Source: Astrocystis sublimbata
Taxonomy: Eukaryota > Ascomycota > Sordariomycetes > Xylariales > Xylariaceae
Reading direction: 5' to 3'
Length of the DNA stretch: 51,104 nt
NCBI GenBank assembly: GCA_022453515.1
Contig: JAJNNY010000099.1
Span: 35,001-86,104, forward strand
Position 1 is the first letter of the stretch. Each line of letters begins with the position of its first letter. The notes below the pieces were generated by a model. It had not been told where the DNA came from. It saw nothing but the letters and a program-made list of their open reading frames with translations, and made no database searches. This document shows positions 32,410-44,500 of this stretch, piece by piece. The position numbers and the translations under genes are program-made.

Positions 32410-33712
32410 CTAAACGTACTCGGCGCACATATACGGCCCACCAAGGTCCATCACGTCATCAATGGTGATGTTGGGTGCCAAACCATGGGAAAAAAGAACA
32501 TGGTTCAGGGTGGTTGTGTTTCCACCATCGCCGAAATGAGGGACATAGGCCGGGTCGCTTCTGCCACCAAAGGTATTGTTTCCCCCAACCTTGTGGCGCG
32601 TTAGCACAGGGAATAGCATAGGACACTGAAGCGACGCGTTGATGAAAGAGATTAACCAAGACGTCATTACTCACTGTGATAGATAAAGTCAGCTTATGAT
32701 ACGTCGACGGCGATTTGGCAGATACGGCAAGAGATGAAGCAGTACACACCTTCTTTTAGACGAACAGAAATATTCCGTGTTTGCCAATCCCACCAAATCT
32801 TGTCAATAAACGTATGATGCAGCCAAAAGACCGGATCACCAGGAGATAACATAAGGTTTTCCATCTAGCACCAGACTGCCGATTAGAGAGAAGATCGTTA
32901 TCAAGGGACCTAGAATAAACGTACCACACCTCCTACCCCACCGTGGCCACCGGCATGAGGCCCAAATTCGATACGTTTCCATGCGTCAACAAAATTGCCC
33001 GACAGAAGGCATAGGTCGACGCTCGGCTGCGAGCAGAAGGCAAAAAATTTATCATCGAAGTTGCGAGAGATACAGTACTCGCTGCTTGTCAAATCCTCAT
33101 GGAAACGCAGTATCGTGCGCAGAAAAGGCCCGTCATCAATGCAGATACTGTGGTTATGTCCCTGGCCGCCGAAGCCGACTATGGGGTCGAAAATAAGAGA
33201 TTTATCAACAGCCCCTACGTCGAGCGGTTCGTTCCAGTAGGGAATCGGACCGGCATAACCGCATACCGATTTGAGAAGCCTTTGGTGGATGGCGAGGAAA
33301 TATCGGTGGAAGGGGAGGAATTGGCCCTGGAATTTGCAAACCAATTAGTATTGAATGCATATATTCCCGGTCGTAGTTGACGGCTTACGACAGTGTGGAT
33401 GTAATCTGATTGTGCAGTATGCGTATACTGCAGCTCGTCCCATATGTTCATGGCCCCCGGGATTTTGGTAAGCGGCGGCGCCTTCATCAAGCATAACTCT
33501 CCCTCAATGTATGCCTGTTTCTCGTTCAAGGTGAGCGCTTCCCTACCAAAGTCGGATGAGCCTAAACCAATATTCGTGGTCTTCAGTGCGACTTACTAAG
33601 CCTTGCGCTGCGACTTGACTTGGCAGGGCTGCTCGCCCAAAGGCGAAGCGAGAATGCCATTCCCATAGAACGACGACAGCACAAGAGCTGCCACGACTGG
33701 TACAAAGCGCAT
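32410..33712 (-). CDS. Secreted tyrosinase (type-3 copper); first splice junction creates TAG
   Basis: Exons 33712-33597, 33542-33389, 33326-32925, 32864-32748 and 32589-32410 give 323 codons. Exon 1 is a signal peptide ([19 protein letters not shown]). Copper-A histidines are His80, His88 and His97 ([22 protein letters not shown]). Copper-B histidines are His214, His218 and His241 ([21 protein letters not shown]). The C-terminus [16 protein letters not shown] is family-typical. Such enzymes hydroxylate and oxidise phenols to quinones, for example in melanin. Exons 2-5 join with no defect. Joining exon 1 at the strong GTAAGT donor to the TTGGTAG acceptor gives codon 39 as TA|G, where relatives usually have Trp (TGG); a single G-to-A change would explain it. 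Either this allele is inactive, splicing differs, or there is a base error. Confidence 0.85.
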
Positions 33713-34000
33713 CGAGGAGTTGAGTACGCGATCTTTCCGGTTCTTGGCCACCGATGTTACCTGCTTGACAGAGTTCAGAATCGGTTGACAGACCGAAGAG
33801 GGTGTTTTTGCTGATGGACGATTCTATTGCCGTCTAGTTGGGTTGCAATATGTATTATGCCAACAACTCGTCCGTCACAGGTCGGTATAGGCTCAGGATT
33901 GGTGCCCAGCGGTAGCAGAGATTAACGAGTTAAGTAATATTTGAACAAGGTGAAGTTGCAGGTGATCGAAAAGGCTATATCGGTATAATGACAAATCCGG

Positions 34001-34262
34001 TCACCAGTAGGAAACGCGGGTTCGGACCGTTTCCTGCAGAAAATTCCGCAGAAATGTGTTCCTGATCGTGGAATGTGGCCGCTGAATCTTGGTGAGGCTC
34101 GAAAGATAAACATGGTCGGCAGTACGTGCTGACGTAGGAGATAAGAAAGTTCAAGAACCAGCAAGGCAAGCACTTACCACGGTTGTTGTAAGTAGTGGTT
34201 GCCACCTTCCCTTCATCTTGACTTCCAGTAATGTTGACCATGCTCATTGAATAAGTCATCAT
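34001..34262 (-). CDS. Possible small spliced gene, 70 residues, unknown
   Basis: Exons 34262-34178 and 34128-34001 are separated by a 49-nt intron with a GTAAGT donor and GTCAG acceptor, and the joined frame closes exactly. The product (MMTYSMSMVNITGSQDEGKV start, basic C-terminal half ending VRTRVSYW) has no signal peptide, no membrane segment and no family I recognise. It lies about 290 bp upstream of the tyrosinase on the same strand, so it could also be leader sequence or chance. Low confidence. Confidence 0.25.
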
Positions 34263-34667
34263 AGGCTAGGTACCTACACCATACGAACCCTCCATCCTCT
34301 TGGTCTCGTCCTCTTGGTATCGAGAACGATGACTGAGCTGTGGTAATTGAGACGAGGTCCCGAAATTCTACTTATGATTACCCAGGCGACAGAACACCAG
34401 GGGGCGCTCTAGTCATCGCATAAAATTGATTGCGGGTCATGTTTACGAGATTCCTGCAGACTGGCAACTTTCTCTGTGATCAATTAACTGATGGATGTGT
34501 ACCTGCATCTTTGATTGAGGATCAGGTGAACGAGACGACATGGTGGCTATACGCAGCTGGTAGCAGCTGTCGCGACAGGACCCAAGCGATTCATTCCAAT
34601 TTAGTTTACTGGCTGAGGCGTGAGGCACCTACCATCGCCATTGTCCCTTGTGCGAAAATAGCACGCC

Positions 34668-36047
34668 ATGTTTGGTGGTGAATTAATCGGCAGGCGGAGT
34701 GGTTTCTCTTTCCTTATCTTTCTGTTCGCGGTTTTAATCTGGTCGGTTTTGGAAATGCCTCGTCGGCAGCAGGGAGAGCCTCTCAGAGGCACTGTCCAGG
34801 TCTCGGTGGACCCCGCGACTTCAGCAGAGCAGGTAGCTGCCGTTATGCTCTCATGGCACTCGCTGGAGCTCGTCAGTCTCAGGAAAGTGCAGGTTCTGTG
34901 GGCTGGATATGGTCATATTTGTCAAGTGACGGCGCGAGCCACGACCGCAGCTGCAGCAGAGCAGATGCGCGATAGCTACGGCGACATTGGCACTCCTAGC
35001 GAGAATGGCACGGACACATACGCGCTTGTACTCAAGCTCATCTCCCCACCTCCAACTTCATCCAAGGGTGCGGACGAGGGCCATTTGCGCAAGATCTTGA
35101 GCTACCAGGTCGAACAGGAGTTCTATAGCTCAATCGCGCCCAAGCTTAGAGGAGACTCGCCAATGGCCTGCTGCATTGCTGCTACCCAAGAAGAGAAACC
35201 TGGATCCGGCACGCTTGAGGGCTTGACCGCGACCCTGATGACAGACTTAAGGGGGAAATATCCTGTAGCCGGGGAGAAGAGGGCCGTTCTCAATGAGACC
35301 CAGGTGCTCTCTGCCCTAGACTGGCTATCACGGTTCCATAGGAAGTCATGGGAAATACTGCCCTTGCCACTGCAAGAACTGCTGCTCCCCCCTCTCGAGG
35401 AAGCAGAACGGAGAAAGCGAGGTGATGCACAGGGGCGATCTGTCTGGTTGAATGGGGGATACACATATCTCGCGACACGGCGGAAAGAATACGCCTCTCT
35501 CGCTGCCGACTCGGACTCGGAATGGTCCTCGGTGCTTTGCCAAGCCTCCTCGCCCTACGAGGGCTCGCTCGCCGAGAAGGTGGCTCATGTGCTGACGCCA
35601 CGTGGGCGTGACCACGAAACGCTCATCCATGGCGACGTGAAGTCCGAGAACCTCTTCACGACCCAGTCCGGCTCCGAAGTGGCATTCTACGATTTCCAAT
35701 ATGTAGGCCTCGGGCTAGGGGTGTGCGATCTTGCCAAGCTGTTCACGTGTTCCGTACCATTGCACATGCTTGTAGATGACGATGGACCTGCTAGGCTACA
35801 GATGGGCGAGGGCGAGAAGAAGCTCCTCGAGAGGTACCGTGACAACCTACTTGCTGCAACCGGCAAGCAGTACGACTGGGATACTTTTGTTCGGCATTGG
35901 GAAACCGCTCTCGTTGATTGGTTGAGGTTTCAAGCCTCGTGGGGGTTTTGGGGTAATACTGAGTGGCTCGAAGCTCGAGTCCGTTGGATAGTAGAGGACC
36001 AAGACTGGAAGACATGGCTTGATGGACAACAAAGACTGCCTAATTAG
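34668..36047 (+). CDS. APH/choline-kinase-like protein (ecdysteroid-kinase-type fold)
   Basis: Intronless, 459 residues from 34668, or 430 from the ATG at 34755. The phosphotransferase core is clear: TYALVLKLI with the nucleotide-binding lysine, ETLIHGDVKSENL with the catalytic HGD....N motif, and VAFYDFQYVGLGLGVCDLAK with the metal-binding Asp. DFQ replaces the common DWE/DFE, as in many fungal APH-family proteins annotated CHK or EcKinase-like. The natural substrate is unknown (a small-molecule hydroxyl), and antibiotic resistance should not be assumed. The first 29 residues form a hydrophobic stretch (FSFLIFLFAVLIWSVLEM) that would be a membrane anchor if translated. The second ATG (MPRRQQGEPL) gives a more ordinary soluble protein. 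Confidence 0.85.
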   Translation: MFGGELIGRRSGFSFLIFLFAVLIWSVLEMPRRQQGEPLRGTVQVSVDPATSAEQVAAVMLSWHSLELVSLRKVQVLWAGYGHICQVTARATTAAAAEQMRDSYGDIGTPSENGTDTYALVLKLISPPPTSSKGADEGHLRKILSYQVEQEFYSSIAPKLRGDSPMACCIAATQEEKPGSGTLEGLTATLMTDLRGKYPVAGEKRAVLNETQVLSALDWLSRFHRKSWEILPLPLQELLLPPLEEAERRKRGDAQGRSVWLNGGYTYLATRRKEYASLAADSDSEWSSVLCQASSPYEGSLAEKVAHVLTPRGRDHETLIHGDVKSENLFTTQSGSEVAFYDFQYVGLGLGVCDLAKLFTCSVPLHMLVDDDGPARLQMGEGEKKLLERYRDNLLAATGKQYDWDTFVRHWETALVDWLRFQASWGFWGNTEWLEARVRWIVEDQDWKTWLDGQQRLPN

Positions 36048-36289
36048 AGCCTTAGACTCCCAGCACATTTGCTGGCAAGATAGACATACAATAGTATAGA
36101 CAGACTGGTCTGATGGATGTCTGTGTCCCATTAGACTGCATACGGGGTTAAATGTGCAGAGCCCACGCGTAGCAATACTTCCTAGTCGAACCAGACTGAG
36201 TGCTCTGCGGGTAACCTCGAATTCCCGAGTTAGAATATTCCACGCCTCTTATACTCTCGAAAGCTGAACAAACACGATGAGCTAGAATC

Positions 36290-37104
36290 TCAAGCATCCC
36301 ACTCGTCTCGACCCAACCTGACGATGTCATTCTGCTCCAGGATCCAGTATTTGCTTGGAGCCTTGCCCTCGGCTGACAGCAGCGCGGCCTTCACAGCGGC
36401 ACGCGCAACAACCTGGCCGTCCTGGGCAAACGTATCCTGGGCGCCTTGGCCTATGTACGTTTTTATGCAATTGGTCATGGACCCCATGAGAGCACCGCCA
36501 GCGTGACCGACTTCGCGCTCGCCGATCAGGAAGCCCGGGCGCAGGATGATGGCCTGCTTGAAGTCGAGCGACTCGATCGCATCCTCTACGCCTACCTTCA
36601 TCTTGGAATACGGCGCCATCTTTGCAAGTATGCCTCGTGTGCCTGCAGACGACACAAAGACGAAGGTCTGCGCACCGGCGGCGTGGGCGGCTTTCGCGAG
36701 CTCGATGTTCACTTGGGGTAGGTTGACACGGGGTCAGCGATTTGTGCGACTTGGCCAACTTGGGTCCGCTGCCAAAGGGGAGAAAAGAAGACAAAAAAGA
36801 ACAAAAGGGCGCGCTTACGGTCATGGTCGATCTTCCACTGGTTCTGGATGCCGCCCGCCTGAGCACGCGTCGTTCCCAGCGCTGAGTAGACGGTCGTCGG
36901 AAGAGGTGATAGCGCTGCGAATTGCGACGCCCATTTCGAAGTGTCTGTCTCGATGGCCGCGTTGAGCTTCGTGGACGGCCCGGTCTTGGGGGCTCGGCGC
37001 GAAATGGTGTGCACGTTCTTGCAGGCGTCGACACTGAGCAGTGTTGCGAGGATCTGGTGGCCGACGAGGCCGGTTGAGCCTATGACGGCGGCGGGAGACG
37101 TCAT
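36290..37104 (-). CDS. FMP52-like NAD(P)-binding protein
   Basis: Exons 37104-36819 and 36711-36290 (107-nt intron, GTAAGC donor) give 235 residues, the normal size for yeast Fmp52 relatives. An atypical short-chain dehydrogenase of the HTATIP2/TIP30-like group. The N-terminal Rossmann glycine motif is VIGSTGLVGHQIL. VYSALGTTRAQAG follows, then FVFVSSAGTRG with the active-site-like serines and YSKMKVGVEDAI with the Tyr-x-x-x-Lys-like pair. RPGFLIGEREVGHAGG is also typical. Yeast Fmp52 is found with mitochondria and the outer-membrane/ER fraction and its reaction is unknown, so only a reductase-like role is inferred. Bases are GC-rich compared with flanking DNA. Confidence 0.9.
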
Positions 37105-38955
37105 TGCGGGCGCGAGCGATGTTCGGGGGGCTGCTTTTAATCGTCTAGGAACGGCCTTACCAGGTATGAATTACCCGTCACTATGTATTGGTCAGATCGC
37201 CGAGTGCTTCTTGAATCGACACAACAATGTGAGCTACACTTCAGTGGCTAAGTTGTTGATTGATGGGTGCTCGCCAAGGCTATCATGGCGAGTGAGGCGA
37301 TACTTGACCCCCTGGTAGGATCCATATTAGGCTTAGCGTCTTCATCGCTTTTGAGTTTTAACCGAACACACTCGTAGCACCAACTTGACAATTTGTTCCG
37401 GTATCAGGAGATCTTTTGTCGCAGTGGTAAACTATGAACATCGCCTCCAGAAAGTAAGTACAGTACAGTGCTTCTGGACAATGCCGACAATACCTATCCC
37501 ATGACTGATATAAGCTTATGAGCCACCGAAACCCTACTTGCAGTAGATCCCGACAATCCGGATACGCTAAATTAGTTAACAGTGCAGTCGTCTGATTGGT
37601 TCATCAGGCTGGCTCGCTACCACCAACTGATACGTACAAGAGGACCTCGGCATGCTCGGGAGGCGCAACGCGGCAGTATACAATGAATGAATGCTACGGG
37701 CGAGAGTCACCGAACTCAAACTAGGAGGATTGATGTAGAGACTTGGGGACGTGATATTACGTGATTTTGTCAACAGCGTCTCCAAGCGTGAAGCGTGCAA
37801 TGTGCTGTGATCGTGGTCTGAGCATACATCCCGTTTCGTTCTACCAGATAAATAGGTATGTTGCAATTGACTGCTCGTACGATAAACAAGAGGTACACGA
37901 ACTGCAACATACTGTTAGGCTACTTACTTCTCCTATCCATCAAAGCGAGCAGAAACACGACGACATTGACCTCAAGCAACAGCTGCGATGAATCTTATCC
38001 GACAGCAAACCAATATGCCCATGATGATGTGAAAATGCGAAATCAAGGGGTTTGGCTGCTGAGAATTCGCTGGGAATTGGTCCTTTCATCACGATGACCT
38101 GACATCCCATTAAGAGGAGTTAGTGTCTCTGGTATGCTGCAGCCTGCAACATCCTGGTGCCAGGATGCCAAGACGATGAAATAAGTTGCCAGTGAGGATG
38201 CAATCAAGAAAATCTATCGACAAACAATACGTTTTCAATTACAGCTTCAGAAGTTGAAATTCCCCACCCATCGGCAACATTTTAATGCCCAAAAATGACC
38301 AACACAAATTTTCTGCAGATGATCAATCAGGGCCGCTTACTCCAGAGCCCCAGATTATTTTAAAACGGTGAGGTCAACGTTCTTGGCTCGTCAATGACTC
38401 TCGAAGCATGCCGTTGACTGTCGAGGACTGTCTCGACTGGGACTCTGCGCTCTGACATGGTTTCTAATCTTGGAATTCGCTGTCGATGAACTTAAGCAAC
38501 AATTGACATTGTTCATGGCAAGTGCTAACACGTTTGAACGTTCTCGCAAGTGGCCAAACATTATGTGTATTCATCAACGCCTCCGAAAGAAATCGGTGAT
38601 GCGCAGTAGACTCCCTTGGTGGATATGCTGTCGCAATACGATGGAGATGGAGGCTTGCCAGTGATTACAATTTGTGCGAGATCTGGTGTTATTTGGTTTG
38701 ACATATTCTATTTTATGAACCAAGGTTCTCAACGCCATCCAAACACAATATATACCCAACCAGAGAACAGCAACCAAGTAGCTTGGACTTTTCAGAGTGT
38801 ATGTGCCAGTTCCCAAATTTGACGGTTTTATCTAGGCCAATCTGGGTGCAGATCCGAAGAGGAAAAAGGTTTTGTACAGGCCGAGGTCGTCTCACGGCGC
38901 GCTACAATGAGTGAACACGGGCTCGGCTGCGACCGCCTTGTCTCATGTGCTCCGC
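37105..38955. other. Gene-free intergenic region
   Basis: About 1.85 kb, moderately AT-rich in 37800-38800. Several short ORFs were read on both strands. None has domain, signal or splice support. Confidence 0.5.
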
Positions 38956-39757
38956 TCATGACTCTCCATTAGCACCAATCTTGCCTTCTGTCGTTTCCAG
39001 GTAGTTGGCCAAGTCTTCGATGGTGCACACTTTGAGATTCCACTTCCTCGCAAAGGCGATGCAGCCCTCGCCGCGCAGCATGCCGGGGTTCCGTTGTATG
39101 GCCTGCCCGGCAACCTCCTCGCCATCGTCGACGATCTCGCCGATGGCGGCGGCCTCGGACTTGCCAGCCAAGCGACAGAAATCGATGGCAGCCTCGGTGT
39201 GGCCCCTGCGCACACGTACGCCGCCGGGCACGGCGCGAAGAGGGAGGACGTGGCCAGGGCGGCGGAAGCTGGCGGCTGTCGCGCTGGGGTCGGCGAGCTG
39301 GCGCACGGCGAGGGCGCGGTCATGGGCACTGATGCCGGTGGTGACGGAGGGGTCGGCGGAGTCGACGGTGATGGTGTAGGCGGTGCCGCGCGGGTCCTGG
39401 CTGTTGGGGACCATCTGCGGCAGTTCGAGCTGCTCGGTGCGGGCGGGTAATATGGGGGCGCATACGTAGCCGGACGAGTACCGGACCAGGAAGGCCATCT
39501 GCTCCGTGGTGACGTTTTCAGCGGCGATGATGAGGTCGCCTTCGTTCTCCCGGCCTGGGTCGTCCATGACCACTATGAATTCGCCATTGCCTACGAAGAG
39601 TGTCGTTCCGAGTCAGCTCTCGACCAGCACCGAGGTTGGCGCAAATCAGCTTGCAGGGAGGCGGAGGAGAAGAAGGAGGCGCAAGGGACGTACGAAAAGC
39701 GGTGACTGCGTCTGGTATGCTGTCGAACTTGTTGTGTTCGATTACTGAAGAAGGCAT
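38956..39757 (-). CDS. rib3: 3,4-dihydroxy-2-butanone 4-phosphate synthase (RIB3)
   Basis: Exons 39757-39694 and 39590-38956 (103-nt intron) give 232 residues, the usual length for stand-alone fungal Rib3. Converts ribulose 5-phosphate to formate and the four-carbon riboflavin precursor. The acid loop VVMDDPGRENEGDLI is intact, as are TGISAHDRA, the FRRPGHVLPLRAVPGG strand and the RRGHTEAAIDFCRLAG site with its catalytic His. IGEIVDDGEE supplies the later acidic residues. The intron split codon (C|GC, Arg) is inside AFRNGEFIVVMDD and supports the splice. No GTP cyclohydrolase II domain is fused, unlike bacterial RibBA. Confidence 0.95.
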
Positions 39758-41528
39758 GATTTCAATTTGGTATGTGACGGAGAGAAGACAGTTCAAATGT
39801 TGGTCGGCAACATGCGCCCAACGTCGACAAATGCGCAGCGCTTTTCGATCTGGCAGTGAGTGTTGGATATCGGATGATCAAGATAGAGACCAGTAGGTGA
39901 GGGCGGGGGTAGGGACCCGAAGTTCGAGAGTAGAGCAGATGGGGGTTCTGGGATGAAGATGTGCTTCCCTAATTACTCTTCTGTCAAAGATGTTTTCAAG
40001 CGGGAATGTGTTGATGCTGACCGAGCTGACCGAGACTCGGCAAGCCCAAGGTCGCTCGGTCGCTGGTCTCGAACAATCGGCGCATATCGGCGGGGTTCTC
40101 GGCCGTAGTGGGATAGACACCCTGCCCTGCCCCTCTGCTGTCGCCTTGTAATGGGTGGGTTTGAATCAGCTGCGGTACGCTACCGGATAGCGCTAACACT
40201 GGATTACAGACGCTGACAAACCCGGCGATTCAGGTGTCCTCGGGCCTCGGGGATGCCAACGGAAATGGCTGGTAACCTTGAAGTAGAGGTAGCCTATGTA
40301 GGTAGCCTACCTAGGTACCTAGGTATATAGGTAGCCTATGCAGGTCAGGAGTAGCCAGCGTAGGTCTGACCTAGAGCAGCTGGAAGCTCCAATCGACCTT
40401 CGTCCATGTTAGCCTCAAAAAGTTGTCCTGCCACTGGCTTCCACTTTGTTGGGCACAAAGCCTTCACCCCCATCAACACAACAAACATAAAATCCAGTGC
40501 TGGGTCACGTGTGAATGGTCTGCTAATCGCCCTTGCTCTTCTCCCTGTTTGTTTCTGACTACAAATCAAATGATGAGACACCTTGTGCTGTACAATCTTC
40601 AAAGATCTAGAGGGGGCCAGAAGACCAAACGGACAAGTCACAGCTGCGCGGCCGTTTGCACCCCCTCATTAAAAAGTCACAGTTTGAGATCCGCAGTCCA
40701 AGTTACGAGTACATTGATTAGCTAGCCACTTCGTTGAAACTACGGAAGGCGAGGCTCGTTCATGGTGGTCAGGTCATGACCGGTAGACTTGTCACTCCTT
40801 GTCTCTCTAAGGCTGCTACTTGATTTTTGTTTACAAGGCAGCCTGCAGGAAGAGGTTGCATTACTATGCATGATGTGATTCGTGTGGTAGTAATTATCAA
40901 TGTTGGTCAAGCTGTGTATGCCTGCCATGACTTCTTCTGTTTGGCCATTAATATGTCACGGCATATTTCGTATCACAGAGATGGCGCGTATATTTTCGAT
41001 GGAACCAATACGACCTGGATATCGCATCTCATCCGCGACTTGGGTAGGAGCAAACACCCAAACGTGACAGAGCTTGGGTTGTGTCAGACCGGGCAAGGCG
41101 CCACGGATTACGGTCGTTTGGTTTCCATAAACTAGCCGATTGGTTTCAGGATGTGTCTCTCTGCAGCCCATTCCGTTGAAGAAGGAGGATCAATAGTGAT
41201 ATACTGACCAAATCCTTGAAGGTACTGTGCCCGCAAAGTCATGGAAGTGTCCCGTCTAGTACACATAACCCTCGTCCTCAGTACGTTGTTCCCGTAGTGA
41301 CCGGAGCCCTCAGCTGTTTTACCCATCCCAACTCGAATAATCAATTAGTCTCAGTTGGCTACCACACTTCTTTCTATAGTCACTCCAGAAGGCTCATATT
41401 TCCCCAATCTACCTCTTGCATGCATCTTACCCTCGTGTCTGCCTCTTCCTATTCATTGGACCACAATACCAACATCACTATCTGACCTCTGGGCACCGCA
41501 AAGCACCATCAACCGCGAAGCTGATAAC
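39758..41528. other. Gene-free intergenic region with one TAGGTA-rich patch
   Basis: About 1.8 kb, the promoter regions of RIB3 and the ZNFX1-like gene lying head-to-head. ORFs at 40827-41135 and elsewhere have no support. Confidence 0.5.
40288..40343. repeat. TAGGTA/TAGCCTA-rich patch
   Basis: GTAGCCTA units alternate with TAGGTA (GTAGCCTATGTAGGTAGCC, CTACCTAGGTACCTAGG, GTAGCCTATGCAGG). The densest such patch in the window. Confidence 0.75.
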
Positions 41529-44500
41529 ATGAATAACTTCCGATCCCAAAGTAAGCCTTGCTTCGCTTTCCAAAAAGGAAGTTGCAAGTTTGGAGCGCGA
41601 TGCAAGTTTTCGCATGATGTGGCCAGAGGTATCCGAGAGAGGATTGACCACCCAAGCATGGCAACTGCGTCTCAGGCGCAGCGGCCAAACCAGAGGGACA
41701 GAGATGAAGATGATCTTCGTCAATGGAAGAGACTTCTTCGCCAAGGAAGTCACTCTCCCAGTAGTGCAGAGTGCAATCGTTTCTTCAGCCTAACAGCAAA
41801 GCTGGTTGATGGCGAGACGGGTGCCTTGCAGGAGGCTGTCCGCCTACTCGCTGACGAAGACGGTCTCGCTTATGTTCGCTCAATGACTGAGCGACACATA
41901 CCGAATTCTACAGGCAGTGACGATATGCAGAGCATTTGGGCGAATCAGCTGTATCCGCTGTTCGTCCTCCTCACACACCAGCGCGTCGCTGATTCCGCAC
42001 TCCTCGAGCAGCCAGTGGCAATCATCTACAATTTCATGCAAGGCTTTGGCAGCCGAAGAACGAAAGTGATTTTTGACTTCGCCATGAAAATCGTACAGTC
42101 GGTTTCCAATACCGATCACCTAGTCTCGACTAGCTCATCCGCATCCAAGCTGGTCATGGTTGAAGCCTGTTTGGCTGTACTGACCAAGATGATCGATTGC
42201 AACACTAGCAATATTGTTGATGAGATTTTCAAGACTGTTGTTCAGCAAATGGAATCTATTCTGAGAGGCCTTGAAAAGAGATCTGACAACTATCTTACAC
42301 TTCAGTCTCAGAAGTGGATGGGGTATATCAATCGTCGTATCGGGGTCGGAGATGAGTTGCCAACCTCGGCGGCGCCAGCAGCTCAATCTGTCGGGTCTCG
42401 TGCTGAGTTTGCGCTTCCCAAGAACCTGCCTGGTCGTCTTTCAGTATCAGGTCGTCGGCATGACAACGATCACGCAGACATAACCAAAATCAGCATTCTC
42501 CCAACCCATGAGGAGATTGTCTCGACCCGTGCGGAGTATTTGCCAACTAATGATCCCACCTCCTTCCATCGGCCTGGCATCATTGGACGCCTTGATCGAG
42601 AATTCCGCCTCATTCGAGAAGATACCATAGGCCAATTGAGAGATGTTGTTCGTGACCGTTTGGAGGAGTTACAAGGCCGTGAAACCACACGACGCCGCGA
42701 GGGCCAAAACCTACGTGCCAACACGTACAAGAATGTCGAGCTCGTGCACGTTGGCTTCGAGCAGTTTAACGGGTTAGACCTAATACTGCGCATTCCGCAG
42801 CCAATGAGCACAACTACGCCACAGAAACGTCGGGATTGGTGGTCAGTTTCCAAACGTTTGCAGCCCGGCGCACTGGTCTGCGTCATCAACTACGATGGCT
42901 CTATCCTGTTCTGTGTTGTCGCGGATAATACCGTTATAACCACAGATGAAAAAGCGGAAAAGCAGCGCGCTGACTCCGCTGAAAACACCACCGAGTTTGA
43001 CAAAACATCGCTATCGGAAAATGCTCAGTATGCGTACGTGCACCTCAATATTGCAGAAATTCACGACTATAATATTCGTCAGGCTCTTCGCTGGTATAGG
43101 AACACTGGGACGCAAAATCACCTCTGTCTTGTTGAGTTTCCGGGCGTACTGCTGGCATCATTTCAACACACTCTGGAAGCACTTCAAAAGATGTCAAGAA
43201 GCCCAGACATCCCATTCATCGACCTGATTGCCCCTGAGACAACACCTACGTCAAGCATAGCTGAAATTCCACCCCCTCAATATGCAACGAAACCCGGATT
43301 TTTCTTCGACCTTTCGTGTCTTACCAAGGGTAGGACTGAGTTGAAGTTTACGCCTACTCAGCACCTGGATCCCGAAGTGCTTGTAAAACAGTCTACCCTT
43401 GACGAAACGCAGTCCTTAGCCCTTCTGAACAGCCTGTCTCGCAATCTTGCTTTGATTCAAGGCCCCCCTGGAACCGGCAAGAGTTACACGGGTGAAAAGC
43501 TCATCAATGTGCTGCTTGCGAACAAAGCAAAGGGGAAGCTGGGACCAATCTTATGCGTTTGTTATGTAAGTATCGAATGGGATCAATTGGCAATCTACTG
43601 GCGTTGATACGGACTAATGCTTATTTGAACCAGACAAATCATGCATTGGATCAATTGCTCGAGCATCTACTAGACGATGGGGTCAAGCAGATAATCCGTA
43701 TCGGTTCTCGGTCGAAGTCGGAACGCCTGGAGAGCGTCAACCTCCGGCAAGTCGCAAGGACTGCCGATCGTACAAAATCAGAGAAGAGTTCATTGTGGGA
43801 TACGAGGAATGCAATAGGAAATTATGAACTTACTGCATCAAGATCTCTTCTTGAACTTGAGCAATGCCTTGGCCGATCAGCTCTCCAAACCTACTTGGCA
43901 GAACATCACCCCCTCCACCACCAAGCCTTATTCGGCACGCTGATAGACGAAGACGGATATCAGGAAGTCCGTCATAGCCAGAAGCAATTAGTTGATCACT
44001 GGCTCAATGCTAGTAAAGCCCCTCAAACAACAGCACCCCCTCGCCCAGTTGAGCACTTGTTGGTAGCCGATCTTTGGACTATGAACAGAAATGAACGCCA
44101 TCGTCTGCACAATTATTGGCGAAGGAAGATGCGCGATTCTATCATACAGGATTTGCTACTTGATTTTAATGAGTACCAAAAGACGAAGCAAGATCGGCAC
44201 CGCATTCTCCAAGAGGTTGATCTACGTTGCTTGATGGCCGCAGACATCGTGGGAGTTACAACTACCGGTCTGGCCAGAAACTTAGATCTACTCAGAAGAT
44301 TGAGATGTAAAGTTTTGATATGTAAGTGCCCTTCAACGACCTCATATATGACCTATGGCTTGCACTGACCAATTCCATTAGGCGAGGAGGCTGGTGAAGT
44401 CCTTGAGGCCCATAATCTTACTGCACTGCTCCCTTCAATCGAACACTGCATCCTCATCGGGGACCAGTTACAGCTCCGACCACAAATACAGAACTATGAA

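Noticed and set aside
36327..37034. 235-codon minus-strand ORF over the FMP52-like gene
   Set aside because: Another frame of the same strand. Its product is Arg/Pro/Ser-rich, while the FMP52 frame has Rossmann motifs and consistent splicing.
41355..41528. In-frame upstream extension of the ZNFX1-like ORF
   Set aside because: Begins at CTG rather than ATG, adds a Leu/Pro-rich stretch before the CCCH finger, and the ATG at 41529 starts where the conserved finger region begins.
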